Shown here: piece after piece, positions 44,465-53,325 of the stretch
Layout: every line of letters starts with the position of its first letter
Position numbering within the stretch: position 1 is the first letter of the stretch
Assembly (NCBI GenBank): GCA_964342825.1
Contig: CAYFHO010000013.1
Coordinates: 27,010-91,009, forward strand
Length of the DNA stretch: 64,000 nt
Direction: 5' to 3'
Source of the DNA: AAA164-E04 sp964342825
GTDB taxonomy: Bacteria > Verrucomicrobiota > Verrucomicrobiia > Limisphaerales > AAA164-E04
Notes under the pieces: generated by a model
Told to the model about the DNA's origin: nothing
What the model saw: the letters and a program-made list of their open reading frames with translations, nothing else
Database searches by the model: none
Translations under genes and position numbers: made by a program

Positions 44465-45106
44465 TCAATACGCATATGAATGTCCAGCCCAACTTAGTAT
44501 TGGCCATTCATACTCAACATTAACTTCATCAAATTGAAAAATAGTGTGACCTGAATCGTAAATTTTAAACGGTTCTCGGTACTCCCATCCGCCTGTTACC
44601 ATGTTGCAATCTGAAGGTAAATTATATCCATATGACTTAGCCGCACAGTCGTAAGGTTGGCCAGGAGGAAATGCGCCCGTTTTGGTTACGGTTGCAGCAC
44701 GTGCTGCTACAGTAAAATGTTGAACGCTTGAATACACTGCATTTCCATCCCCATACGTGTCGCATCTGAAGGATTGTCTTCCTATCCAGTCGATTATAAA
44801 TGGATTTCGGTGGGTCTCGGAGTGTGCTCCGCTCCTTGAGTGATAGTAGTAGTGAAATGATCCTGTTATATGGTCCCGAATAACACTTTTTTGAACCCGT
44901 GAATCAATCCCGAAATATTGAACTCGGTCCACTACAATCCATCTGTTAATTGATGTTGCTGGAACAACATTCGTTTCACCATAAATCCAATTACCAATTT
45001 TTCCAGCCATGCCCAAAACTTCCATAGCCGATATAGCTTTGAGTTGGGTTTGTGCGAATGTGAACATTGCGGTTAAAATAAGCGCACTTTTCAATATTGA
45101 GTTCAT
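44465..45106 (-). CDS. Unknown secreted protein (cassette gene 1)
   Basis: The 213-residue protein has a signal peptide (cleavage near T-Q-L-K-A) and a Tyr/Ser/Gly/His-rich mature part with beta-like strands (W-I-V-V-D-R-V-Q-Y-F-G, G-S-F-H-Y-Y-Y-H). It has three Cys residues (in R-C-D-T, Y-D-C-A and D-C-N-M). No family is recognised. It is the first gene of three on the minus strand, with a 256-bp AT-rich upstream gap. Confidence 0.65.
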   Translation of the reverse strand: MNSILKSALILTAMFTFAQTQLKAISAMEVLGMAGKIGNWIYGETNVVPATSINRWIVVDRVQYFGIDSRVQKSVIRDHITGSFHYYYHSRSGAHSETHRNPFIIDWIGRQSFRCDTYGDGNAVYSSVQHFTVAARAATVTKTGAFPPGQPYDCAAKSYGYNLPSDCNMVTGGWEYREPFKIYDSGHTIFQFDEVNVEYEWPILSWAGHSYAY

Positions 45107-45362
45107 ACAAATTAAAGAGGTTTAAATACAGGAAGTAATCATTAAAACTAAAAAAACAATAAATATAGATAGTAAAAAATCAATTAAAAATACATAAAAC
45201 AAACAGAATTAACAAGCAATCAGATGTCGCGTTTTGGTTATTGGTAAACGATACTTGTGTTTTTCAATTGTTGATTTTGGGTTGGAAAAGCTAAAAGAAA
45301 TTTTGCAAATGTGTGTTAAAATTTGTTGAAACATCAAGCGGTTGGATGTTGACTTTCGCTAA
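45107..45362. other. AT-rich divergent intergenic region
   Basis: This gap lies between the outward-facing cassette (minus strand) and the gene at 45363 (plus strand). It is very AT-rich with A-tracts (AAAACTAAAAAAAC) and is likely to hold both promoters. No RNA gene or clear repeat was seen. Confidence 0.4.
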
Positions 45363-45929
45363 ATGCTCCATGTTCAAATGGCATTGAAGAACTTTAAGAT
45401 GTCACTAGATTCAAATCATCCACAAATTGACTCTGTTGATTGCGGGAACCTCCCTTTTCCATTCATTGACGGCATGCCCGTACCTGAGAAACTAGGAAAT
45501 CATGAGGGTGATGCTTGGAAGTTTGAATTGGTCCAGGTTTGTCATAAAATTAATCAATTGCTCAAGGACTTGGGGGGTGAAAATATCATGCTTTCAAATG
45601 CGAGTCTCCGGCAAACTATTCTCAAAGATCTTGAGAAGTTGAACAGGGAACGAGATCTGTTATTGATGGATTTCCATGACAAGGGCCTTGAGGTTGAGTT
45701 CGTCATCGGAGGATTTTTCATCAAGGATATTAAATTCCAACCATTGCAGCGTGATGATAGAGATTTGCCGGTGGATGAATTGGGGCATTCCTTTGATATT
45801 ACGATTCCCATTTCTGATGATGAGCAGGAAATGAAGGAGACTTTACGCTCCCGGTTGGCGCCCTTGCACAATAGAAGAGATTTAACTAATCCAGGTGCAA
45901 GTAAGGAAGATCAGACTTCTCTTGCATGA
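45363..45929 (+). CDS. Unknown soluble protein coupled to a glycosyltransferase gene
   Basis: The 188-residue protein has no signal or membrane segment. It has a helical central part (about 50-100, with L-K-D-L-E-K-L-N-R-E-R-D) and an acidic C-terminal half (D-I-T-I-P-I-S-D-D-E-Q-E-M). No family is recognised. The stop overlaps the start of the glycosyltransferase gene (ATGA at 45926-45929), which points to a shared function, perhaps as a partner protein. ATG codons at 45363, 45378 and 45399 are all possible starts. Confidence 0.6.
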   Translation: MLHVQMALKNFKMSLDSNHPQIDSVDCGNLPFPFIDGMPVPEKLGNHEGDAWKFELVQVCHKINQLLKDLGGENIMLSNASLRQTILKDLEKLNRERDLLLMDFHDKGLEVEFVIGGFFIKDIKFQPLQRDDRDLPVDELGHSFDITIPISDDEQEMKETLRSRLAPLHNRRDLTNPGASKEDQTSLA

Positions 45930-46684
45930 ACCCTTCCAATCATCGCTATTACACACTTGAAGTTTTAAAAAGGCTCGTACCGAAGATTGAATTTCCTGTC
46001 ACAATCGGAGTCGTCTTTTACGGAAGTCATCCCAATTTATGCCAACGCTTTCTCGACCGGCTATACCGGTATACGGATCCTGAGGCTTTTCAACTTCGTG
46101 CCGGATTAAATAGTGTTTGTCCGGAGACTCTGGAATTGGTTGAGCATGCCTCTCAAATTCACGGAAATCTTCTAATCGAGAAGTCCGATGTGAATCTTTA
46201 CAAATGCCCCATGATGCGACGGCTATTTTACAATTCAAGGATTACGACTCCCTGGACGGTTTGGTTTGATGATGATTCTTATGTTAGGGGGGCGCATTGG
46301 TTGTTGAATCTGGGTTTGGCCATCGAGAAAAATCCCAAGGCTGATTTGCTGGGATGCCTGATGCGTGTTGATGTCAGTGAGGCTTTGGAAGAATTTATTC
46401 AAAAGTCTCCTTGGTATCGTGGTGTTTCACGAAGGCTGCATCCCAAAAATGGTCATCCAATTATTCAATTTCCCGTTGGTGGATTTTGGGCTGCTCGTAC
46501 TTCCAGACTTTATGAAGTTGATTGGCCTGATACGCGGTTAACTCTCTACCATGAGGATTTCATAATGGGGGAAGCGATGCGACAGCACGGTGTGGATCCG
46601 GTGCACTTTGAATCGGGAATATGCATCAGTGATGCTCCGCATCGGGCACCAGTTGATGTGCCTACTGAATTACCAGGGCAATGA
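45926..46684 (+). CDS. Glycosyltransferase, family 2-like
   Basis: The 252-residue protein has a GT-A fold pattern: V-T-I-G-V-V-F-Y-G-S at the start, a central acidic W-F-D-D-D-S-Y (DxD type metal and nucleotide-sugar binding motif), and late Y-H-E-D-F-I-M-G-E-A, in the place of the catalytic Glu/Asp of inverting GT2 enzymes. It resembles the GT2 enzymes that act on sugar nucleotides, but acceptor and sugar are unknown. It is coupled to the unknown gene before it by an ATGA overlap. No polysaccharide biosynthesis cluster is nearby. Confidence 0.8.
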   Translation: MNPSNHRYYTLEVLKRLVPKIEFPVTIGVVFYGSHPNLCQRFLDRLYRYTDPEAFQLRAGLNSVCPETLELVEHASQIHGNLLIEKSDVNLYKCPMMRRLFYNSRITTPWTVWFDDDSYVRGAHWLLNLGLAIEKNPKADLLGCLMRVDVSEALEEFIQKSPWYRGVSRRLHPKNGHPIIQFPVGGFWAARTSRLYEVDWPDTRLTLYHEDFIMGEAMRQHGVDPVHFESGICISDAPHRAPVDVPTELPGQ

Positions 46685-46766
46685 ACGGGGCAGCATTTTT
46701 AGATGATACCAATTGCGCAAGAAAGACTCTTGGACGCTTTATTTCATCAAATGCTTTTTCGTTAAA

Positions 46767-48062
46767 TCAACCCAACAGCTCGTCAACGACATTGCCTTCG
46801 CTTAGGTAAATAGGACGACCTACAGGAGTCATGATTTCTTTTTCGGGATCAATTCCCAGGCAGTGTTGAATGGTGGCGTGAAGATCCTCAACTCGCACTG
46901 GATTTTCCGGGGTTTTGCTCACACCCTCCGGATCCGTACTGCCAATGACTTTTCCGCCAGCAATACCGCCTCCACCCATCAGGAAGCTAAATCCATGCGG
47001 CCAGTGATCACGTCCTTCCAGCGGATTCAACTTGGGGGTGCGTCCAAATTCGCCGCCGCATAACACCATGGTTGTTTCCAGTAGATCTCGGTCTTTCAGA
47101 CCCTTAATGAGTGCTGCCAAAGCGGGGGCCAGTGTCTTTATTCGTTTGGATTGAGTTTCACGATTGTTGACATGACTGTCCCAGCCGCTCAATGTGACTT
47201 CCACACAACGCACTCCTGTTTCTACGAGTCTCAGGGCGGCGAGACATCCACGTCCAAACTCCGTGTCTCCATAGGCGGATCTTTCCGACTCACTCGCCAG
47301 GTTCACGTCGAAAGCTTTGATCTGATCCGAATCCATCATGCGCAATGCATCATCTATCGTTGCCCGATGTCGTGTGTGGGATGCCATCTTGTGTGCGTCC
47401 CGGCCTTTCAGGAATGCCTGCTCGACAACTTCGAGTCCCCTTAGTCTTCTCTCCAATCGCTGCTTGTCCACCGGGGAAGTAACATCAGGAATACGTTCAC
47501 CGGGATCGCCTATTTGAAAAGCATCGAATTTTGCGCCCAAATATCCACCACGGGCGGGCCACTCATTGGGGAGGATTGACACGTGTCGGGGAATCTCCAC
47601 AGCATGATGAGGTAGTTCGTGGCAGATGATGGAACCGATGGAAGGGTGGACGACTGTGGGGTTTGGGCGGTATCCTGTTTTGAGGTTATAAACAGCTCTT
47701 TCGTGATCTCCTTCCTGACTGACCATCGATCGAACAAGTGAGACATCCTGCATCAAATCAGCAATAGGTTCCAGTCCCTCCGCCAACTCGATTCCTTTTA
47801 CGGATGTTGAAATGGATTTTACGTTCGGCGCGATTTTCGAGCGAGGGTGGGGGTCAAATGTTTCCAATTGACTTGGTCCACCCGCCAGCCATAACAGGAT
47901 CATTGATTTTCCTCTTGGTTGCGAGAGGTCGTTTTGAGCGCAGCGCGCCATCTGGTTCGCGATTGGACTCAGCCACGCCATGCCTGTTGCGGTCGTCGCC
48001 TTTATAAACTGACGACGGTTGGTTTTCTGTGACGCGCAATGATGGAGACTTGATGAGTTCAT
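46767..48062 (-). CDS. DUF1501 family secreted protein
   Basis: The 431-residue protein has a Tat signal (N-R-R-Q-F-I-K-A near residue 15-22) and the DUF1501 (sulfatase-fold-like) body: L-L-W-L-A-G-G-P-S-Q-L-E-T-F-D-P-H, W-D-S-H, L-C-G-G-E-F-G-R-T-P-K, G-R-D-H-W-P-H-G-F-S and a late L-H-A-T-I-Q-H-C-L-G. DUF1501 genes pair with DUF1549/DUF1553 genes in PVC bacteria, probably as an extracytoplasmic substrate-processing system whose reaction is not established. Here it follows such a gene by 6 bp. Confidence 0.9.
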   Translation of the reverse strand: MNSSSLHHCASQKTNRRQFIKATTATGMAWLSPIANQMARCAQNDLSQPRGKSMILLWLAGGPSQLETFDPHPRSKIAPNVKSISTSVKGIELAEGLEPIADLMQDVSLVRSMVSQEGDHERAVYNLKTGYRPNPTVVHPSIGSIICHELPHHAVEIPRHVSILPNEWPARGGYLGAKFDAFQIGDPGERIPDVTSPVDKQRLERRLRGLEVVEQAFLKGRDAHKMASHTRHRATIDDALRMMDSDQIKAFDVNLASESERSAYGDTEFGRGCLAALRLVETGVRCVEVTLSGWDSHVNNRETQSKRIKTLAPALAALIKGLKDRDLLETTMVLCGGEFGRTPKLNPLEGRDHWPHGFSFLMGGGGIAGGKVIGSTDPEGVSKTPENPVRVEDLHATIQHCLGIDPEKEIMTPVGRPIYLSEGNVVDELLG

Positions 48063-48068
48063 GTGAGA

Positions 48069-49652
48069 TTAATGGTTCCAGGCGAATTCAGTGGAATTGA
48101 TCAATGACCAGAAAAGGTCCTGCATTTCTTTGGCGCGTTTTTTCTTCTTTGTTCCATGGAGTTGTTCAGTGAAGTAGGCCAGTTCTTCAGGTGTCGGGCG
48201 TCTGGTCAAAGTGGCCAGATAGGCAATTTCGACTGCCACCTCGTCATTAGGGGCCAGGACCCCAATCCTTGTGGCAGCATTCATGACCAGATTTTCTTCG
48301 GTTCGTTCTTCAACTAGTTCGCCATTCATGACGCTGAGTCTCTGTGGAATGGTTCCTGATCCAGCCGAAAACTCATCCTCTCCGGAATCTCCATATCTTT
48401 TTACAAATTCACCCTGCTGCAGGACACGAATGATACGGGAAAGGATATGAGAATCTGCGTCCACAGTTTCCAAGGACGCCGATTGAATAATACTTCCCGC
48501 CACCTGTTCGGGCCTTAATCGAGTGATTGGGAATATTCTTTCATCGTTGCTTTCAGTTGTCCTGCTTGTCATTTGAAAGCGACTGCTTCTGGCGATCTTT
48601 CCAATGACATGGCGTAAATCGAAACCGGATCGGATAGCCTCATTCACTAATGATTCCATTTCCTCCGGGTAAGGTCCCTCCAGTGGTATGGAATCGACCG
48701 GTGCGATGAGTGGAGTGTTGAACATGATCGCCCATACACGATTGACCAAAGCCCGTGCAAAAGGTTTGTTCTCAGGGTGAGTCACCCAGGACGCGAGACG
48801 CTCGCGCAGCGAACCTTCAGAAGGAAGCAAATTTTCATGAAAGGGAACTTTGGGTGGTATGGGTTCCTCTTTTGAGCTTCGTTTATATCGATACTCGTAG
48901 GATTTTTCTGTCTCGATTAAACCTGTCAGGGACATTTCTGCACCTGCAAAAAAGGAAGCCAACTGATGGAAATCCTGTTGTTTCCAACGATCTCCAAACA
49001 TATCGTCATGGCATTGAACGCAGTCAATGCGTACACCCAGAAAAGCTCTGGAAACTCTTGCGGCTAGTTTGACTTCATCAGGGCCCTCTTCATCATTATT
49101 GGGATCGATCGTGGCTGTCAAAAAATTCACCTCAGGCTTTGAAGTCCAGACCCCTTGAGCTGTAATGAGTTTTCGCACTATTTGATCATAGGGAAGATTG
49201 GCGTAGATCATTCCGCTCAGGTCGTCTACCAGGCGTCGTCTTCGGTAAACCAAAAAGGGACCGTTCTCGACTCCGACAAACGCACGGGCAAATCTTTCCG
49301 CCAGATAATCGCTGCTTCGTCTATCTTCAAAAATTCTGGCTAAAACCAAGTCAATCCGCTTCTCTTTCGGCCAGGATTCAAAATCTCGGATCCATTCCAC
49401 TGATGGAATCGTCCCAGTCAGAGCCAAAGACAGTCTTCTGAGAATTTCAAGATCTGTGGCACGCGGCTCATCTTGGAAAGGGGTGGTTCCATTTTCAACT
49501 TCCGGCTTCGAGAGTTCTGATGGTTTGATTGGATCAGAAAGGTTGTTCAGAACAAGGGTATTTACTTGCCCGGGTCGGTTCAAGTAATACCAGCCTCCAA
49601 CCGAACAGGCACTCAGCAATAACCAAAGGGATATGAAAGTGAGTCGTGACAT
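48069..49652 (-). CDS. DUF1549/DUF1553 family protein (short form)
   Basis: The 527-residue protein has an N-terminal hydrophobic helix (about 5-25), a DUF1549 part with L-R-R-L-S-L-A-L-T-G-T-I-P-S and R-V-S-R-A-F-L-G-V-R-I-D-C-V-Q-C-H-D (one CxxCH haem-c type motif), and a DUF1553 part with N-R-V-W-A-I-M-F and later S-G-F-D-L-R-H-V-I-G-K. It is about half the length of the usual planctomycete-cytochrome form and lacks the N-terminal C-x-x-C-H-G-P domain that the second locus (60709-63840) has. It is paired with the DUF1501 gene downstream. Confidence 0.88.
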   Translation of the reverse strand: MSRLTFISLWLLLSACSVGGWYYLNRPGQVNTLVLNNLSDPIKPSELSKPEVENGTTPFQDEPRATDLEILRRLSLALTGTIPSVEWIRDFESWPKEKRIDLVLARIFEDRRSSDYLAERFARAFVGVENGPFLVYRRRRLVDDLSGMIYANLPYDQIVRKLITAQGVWTSKPEVNFLTATIDPNNDEEGPDEVKLAARVSRAFLGVRIDCVQCHDDMFGDRWKQQDFHQLASFFAGAEMSLTGLIETEKSYEYRYKRSSKEEPIPPKVPFHENLLPSEGSLRERLASWVTHPENKPFARALVNRVWAIMFNTPLIAPVDSIPLEGPYPEEMESLVNEAIRSGFDLRHVIGKIARSSRFQMTSRTTESNDERIFPITRLRPEQVAGSIIQSASLETVDADSHILSRIIRVLQQGEFVKRYGDSGEDEFSAGSGTIPQRLSVMNGELVEERTEENLVMNAATRIGVLAPNDEVAVEIAYLATLTRRPTPEELAYFTEQLHGTKKKKRAKEMQDLFWSLINSTEFAWNH

Positions 49653-49792
49653 CTTTAGGATTCGACAGTTTTTGTCCTATTTATCAGTGCAACGTATCAA
49701 GAATTTTGAAACTTTCCATGTTCATCATGCATTGTATCTTCAGAGCAGCATGAAAGTTTCAGAAAACTGCTAGAACAGCAAGAAGCAAACGT

Positions 49793-50968
49793 TTGAATTC
49801 AGAACCATCCATTTCAGTTCCGAGAAGCGAGGCCCAGGTTGCACTGCCCGTCAAGGTGACCGGCTATTCGATACAAAATGCCTTCTCAAGTATACATCGT
49901 TCTTTTCAATGGTGTTTCGGTGGGCTGACGATTGCAGTCATGCTTGCAGTGCTTGCTGTTTTTCCCGCGTTGAATCTCGTCAGCTTGGGGTACCTGATGA
50001 AGGCTTCTGGTCGGGTTGCCACGACCGGAAGATTGCGAGATGGTTGTATAGGTTTTCGCAAGGCTGCCCATATTGGGGGAATATTGGTTGGAATTTGGCT
50101 ATGCTGCTGGCCGATACGGTTGGTGATGGATTTGGCTGGTGATGCGGTTTTAATTTCTCCTGATCAATCCCTTTCTACTCGTTTTCAGCTAGGCTTCGGC
50201 ATTTTGATGGTATTGACTCTGGGGCATATCCTTTGGGCTCTGGCCAGGGGAGGGTGTCTTCGGCATTTTTTATGGCCAGCACCCTGGAGATTCCTTAGAT
50301 GGATGAAAAATCCTTCACGCCTACCATTACCCCATGTGTCACATTTTCGATTTTTCAATCCATCCCTGATACTGTCGTGTTTTAAAATTGGCCTCGCAGG
50401 TTTTTTAGGTGCATTGGTTTGGCTGGCGATTCCCGTATGGACCATCTACACCGCAACGACACTGTCCAAAGATCCGGGAATACTCGTTTCCATGTTGGGA
50501 GGGCTGCTGTTGTCCGTTGTAGCTGTTTACCTTCCGTTTCTTCAGGTGCAATATGCATCTGAACCGGATTGGAAAAACCTTTTCAATCTCAGGAAGGTGC
50601 GGAACAGATTCCTTCACGCCCCCTTTGCCTTTGCAGTAGGTTTGCTCGTGACACTCCTATTCTCAGTGCCTCTCTATTTGCTCAAGGTTGAGCTTGCTCC
50701 CAGAGAACTGGCGTGGTTGCCCAGTTTATTCTTTGTAGTCTTGATTTTTCCTGCTCGTTTGATATGTGGTTGGGCCATGCATCGGTCCATAAGAAAAACA
50801 GATCGTTCTCATTTTTTATGGAGAATGTTGTGTCGATTCGGAGTGGTTGCGATAGGTCTGATTTATGGAATGATGATCTTTTTCACACAGTATTTATCCT
50901 GGAATGGTACTTGGAGCCTTCTCGAACAGCATGCCTTCATGGTTCCGGCACCCTGGTTATCCCTCTAG
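49793..50968 (+). CDS. Multi-spanning membrane protein of unknown function
   Basis: The 391-residue protein has about seven or eight hydrophobic segments spread over its length, starting near residue 40 (G-G-L-T-I-A-V-M-L-A-V-L-A-V-F-P), with an R-D-G-C-I-G-F-R-K-A cytoplasmic loop. The layout resembles DUF4013-like proteins of PVC bacteria, but I cannot place it in a family firmly. The start is a TTG at 49793 with a weak purine-rich site before it; the next Met is well inside the first helix. It is transcribed away from the DUF1549 gene across a 140-bp gap. Confidence 0.7.
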   Translation: MNSEPSISVPRSEAQVALPVKVTGYSIQNAFSSIHRSFQWCFGGLTIAVMLAVLAVFPALNLVSLGYLMKASGRVATTGRLRDGCIGFRKAAHIGGILVGIWLCCWPIRLVMDLAGDAVLISPDQSLSTRFQLGFGILMVLTLGHILWALARGGCLRHFLWPAPWRFLRWMKNPSRLPLPHVSHFRFFNPSLILSCFKIGLAGFLGALVWLAIPVWTIYTATTLSKDPGILVSMLGGLLLSVVAVYLPFLQVQYASEPDWKNLFNLRKVRNRFLHAPFAFAVGLLVTLLFSVPLYLLKVELAPRELAWLPSLFFVVLIFPARLICGWAMHRSIRKTDRSHFLWRMLCRFGVVAIGLIYGMMIFFTQYLSWNGTWSLLEQHAFMVPAPWLSL

Positions 50969-50982
50969 ATTTTATCATCAAC

Positions 50983-51756
50983 TCAATCTCTCAGGTAACG
51001 TCCGTTGACCTTTAGCCATGCTTCTGACTCTCTAAACCAAGGGCAAAGTTTTTCCAGGCTGGTCCAAAAATGCACCGAATGATTCATGTGTCGCAAGTGA
51101 TTCAGTTCATGAAGAATGATATAATCGCAATGCGCTGGAGGAATCTGAATGAGTCTCCAATTGAGGGAAATAGTTTTATTGGAGGAGCAAGAGCCCCAGC
51201 GGGTGCGCTGATCACGGATGGTCACTCGATGATACTGGAAATGATGCTTTCGGGCAAAAAAATCCACACGGTCGGGTAGTTCGTTTGTAGCTTGATATCT
51301 CAGCCAATGTTCCAACCATTGCTTGAGATCCATGCGCCGCAGATCAACAGGCAAACATTGGTCAGCGAACCTCACCTGTGTTTGATCGTCTTGTTCAATC
51401 AGAACAACAGGTTCAACTTTGCCCCGATAATGAATGGATGGATTCTCCCGGTTCGATCTAGCTTTTTCCCTGATTCTGTTTTCCCGGTCAGACCATTGTT
51501 TTTCAAGCCATGATCTGTTCTTTTCCACAAACACGATTGCGTCTTTTCGGTTCCCTCTGGGCGGAAAGGTAACCTGAATGTACCCATCACGGTGGATTCG
51601 CAGGATGTATCTCTTCGCTGCGCCATGTTTTGTGTACTTCAATGGGACTTTTGTTCCATTCAGATCCATGAAAGAATCCACAAAAATGCGCTTTTTAGTC
51701 GTGGTCCAGGTCGGAAGTTGTCCCATGCTCGATATCCTCAAAACGATTGGTATCAT
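50983..51756 (-). CDS. YgjP-type metallopeptidase (DUF45/WLM-like)
   Basis: The protein of up to 257 residues has a zinc-binding H-E-L-N-H motif with further His residues (R-H-M-N-H-S-V-H-F-W) near the C-terminus, R-W-G-S-C-S-S in the centre, and an N-terminal K-R-Y-I-L-R-I-H-R-D-G. These fit the YgjP/DUF45 gluzincin-like family of cytoplasmic metallopeptidases. Target proteins are not known. ATG 51726 (M-G-Q-L-P) may be the true start. It converges with the membrane protein gene, with stops 14 bp apart. Confidence 0.85.
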   Translation of the reverse strand: MIPIVLRISSMGQLPTWTTTKKRIFVDSFMDLNGTKVPLKYTKHGAAKRYILRIHRDGYIQVTFPPRGNRKDAIVFVEKNRSWLEKQWSDRENRIREKARSNRENPSIHYRGKVEPVVLIEQDDQTQVRFADQCLPVDLRRMDLKQWLEHWLRYQATNELPDRVDFFARKHHFQYHRVTIRDQRTRWGSCSSNKTISLNWRLIQIPPAHCDYIILHELNHLRHMNHSVHFWTSLEKLCPWFRESEAWLKVNGRYLRD

Positions 51757-51887
51757 TCCGATCTCATCGAATCAAACCTGGAATCGTGAAAAAACAATTG
51801 AATTGCGAATACACTTGATTTCCTCGTGAATACGCACATGCTATGCATCATGCGCCGTTTGGAAGGCAAAGCATAAATCGATTACGG

Positions 51888-52100
51888 ATGGAAGAACATA
51901 TAGAATTGGAAGGCACCGTGAAGGCCGTTTTGGCCGGCACCATGTTTAGGGTGGAACTTGAGAACAAGCATGTTGTTTTGGCACACATTTCCGGCAAGAT
52001 GCGTAAGCGGTTCATTCGCTTGACGATTGGGGACCGCGTCAAAATCGAAATGTCTCCCTACGACCTCAACAAAGCACGCATCGTTTACCGATTGCGTTAA
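51888..52100 (+). CDS. infA: Translation initiation factor IF-1
   Basis: From ATG 51888 the product is 70 residues and is a clear IF-1: I-E-L-E-G-T-V-K-A-V-L-A-G-T-M-F-R-V-E-L, A-H-I-S-G-K-M-R-K-R-F-I-R and Y-D-L-N-K-A-R-I-V-Y-R. It blocks the A site of the 30S subunit during initiation together with IF-3 and IF-2. The frame extends upstream to ATG 51843, but that adds 15 residues not seen in IF-1. The gene is a single unit, not in a ribosomal protein cluster, and its end overlaps the convergent DedA gene by 4 bp. Confidence 0.96.
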   Translation: MEEHIELEGTVKAVLAGTMFRVELENKHVVLAHISGKMRKRFIRLTIGDRVKIEMSPYDLNKARIVYRLR

Positions 52101-52747
52101 TTCCCGCGCTGCTCCCCCCTGGGAGTTGACCTCATCATTTTTTTGCCGATGATCCACCAAAGGATTGGCGGTACGAGTGCGCTAAGAGCGATGGATAGTG
52201 TTGGGTAGTCCGAGCCCATATGACCAACCATGGCAAAAGTGCATGCCATGGGAAGGCTCCCGCAGATCAGTGCCAGCAAGAACATTGGCCAGGGCATTCT
52301 CAAAAATCCTGCCATACAAGAGATGACCTCGGGCAACAGTGGCAACCAACGAGACAAAGCGACCAGCCATCCCCCATAGCGCGTGAATAATTCCCTGCCG
52401 CGGAGTTGATCCTCCTCTCCGAGTAATCTTGATACTGCTTTTTCACCGAACATTCTGCAAAGACCATAAGCAATGAGACCCGATAAAACTGAACCCGTGG
52501 CACCGATCAACCCTCCCCATACTGGACCATAAACAAGGCCGAGGCCGGACATAATTGCCGTTGATGGGATGGGTAAAAGTAAATCTCCCATGAGCAAACC
52601 AAGTGCGACAAGCCATCCCCATCGACCATATTGTTTGAGCCACTCGACCGCATCCTTTGAAGCCCAGTCCCAATGGCTTCCCCAAATCAGGAACGGAATG
52701 GTGAACAGAACGGCCAATCCAATAAATATCGACAATAAACGAATCAT
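52097..52747 (-). CDS. DedA/SNARE-associated (VTT domain) membrane protein
   Basis: The 216-residue protein has about five hydrophobic segments and the family pattern G-L-L-M-G-D-L-L-L-P-I-P-S-T-A-I-M-S-G-L-G and F-T-R-Y-G-G-W-L-V-A-L-S-R-W-L-P-L-L-P-E (the F-x-R-Y/H-G-x-x-x-x-x-x-R-F-x-P core of VTT proteins). Family members flip undecaprenyl phosphate or other phospholipids across the inner membrane. The exact substrate is unknown. It converges with infA. Confidence 0.88.
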   Translation of the reverse strand: MIRLLSIFIGLAVLFTIPFLIWGSHWDWASKDAVEWLKQYGRWGWLVALGLLMGDLLLPIPSTAIMSGLGLVYGPVWGGLIGATGSVLSGLIAYGLCRMFGEKAVSRLLGEEDQLRGRELFTRYGGWLVALSRWLPLLPEVISCMAGFLRMPWPMFLLALICGSLPMACTFAMVGHMGSDYPTLSIALSALVPPILWWIIGKKMMRSTPRGEQRGN

Positions 52748-52821
52748 TGGTGTGAACCTCTCCAGCCATTAAGAAATGTTCGAACTATTACCAATCCGTC
52801 TGATAAAAAAATGAATCAGAG

Positions 52822-53250
52822 TTAGGTTCCGGGCAAGTATGCCGCAATTTTGATCGCCGTATTTTCCACATACGCGACTTCTTCCTTTTTGAATTGGACC
52901 TCTTTTGCCTGGATGGAAGAATAATTTAGGGTGCCCCATAGTCTTCCCTCAACATGAATTGGAGTGCCTATGTAGGACTCCAGGTGCAGGGTTCGATAGA
53001 CCGGGTGATAACGCATTTCTCCAATGGAACTGACCTGATTGTAGTAAATTGTTTTATTGGTGCGGACAACTTCGCTGCAGTATGTTTCGGCAAGCTTGAA
53101 ATGGTCTCCCTCTTTGAAGAACGGCAGGTGAGTGATTCCTGCAAAAACCTCATAATCCTCACCACAGATTTTACTGACGATACCCACTTCGAGATCGAAA
53201 AACTGGCAACCCTTCACGAGTTCTTGCCTGAATTGTGTTTTCAAATCCAT
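52822..53250 (-). CDS. Single GAF-domain protein
   Basis: The 142-residue protein is one GAF domain: C-Q-F-F-D-L-E-V-G-I-V-S-K-I, C-S-E-V-V-R-T-N-K-T-I-Y-Y, then H-L-E-S-Y-I-G-T-P-I-H-V-E-G-R-L-W-G-T-L-N-Y-S-S, and a C-terminal helix. GAF domains bind small ligands such as cyclic nucleotides, haem or bilins, or act as redox sensors. No effector domain is attached. It may act with a partner; the 2-hydroxyacid dehydrogenase gene lies 75 bp upstream on the same strand. Confidence 0.8.
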   Translation of the reverse strand: MDLKTQFRQELVKGCQFFDLEVGIVSKICGEDYEVFAGITHLPFFKEGDHFKLAETYCSEVVRTNKTIYYNQVSSIGEMRYHPVYRTLHLESYIGTPIHVEGRLWGTLNYSSIQAKEVQFKKEEVAYVENTAIKIAAYLPGT

Positions 53251-53325
53251 GGTTCAACTCAATTGAATTTTTACAGCGTAATTGATCAGGGGAATATCCA
53301 GGATGTAGCCGGTGTGCGTCAAAGG

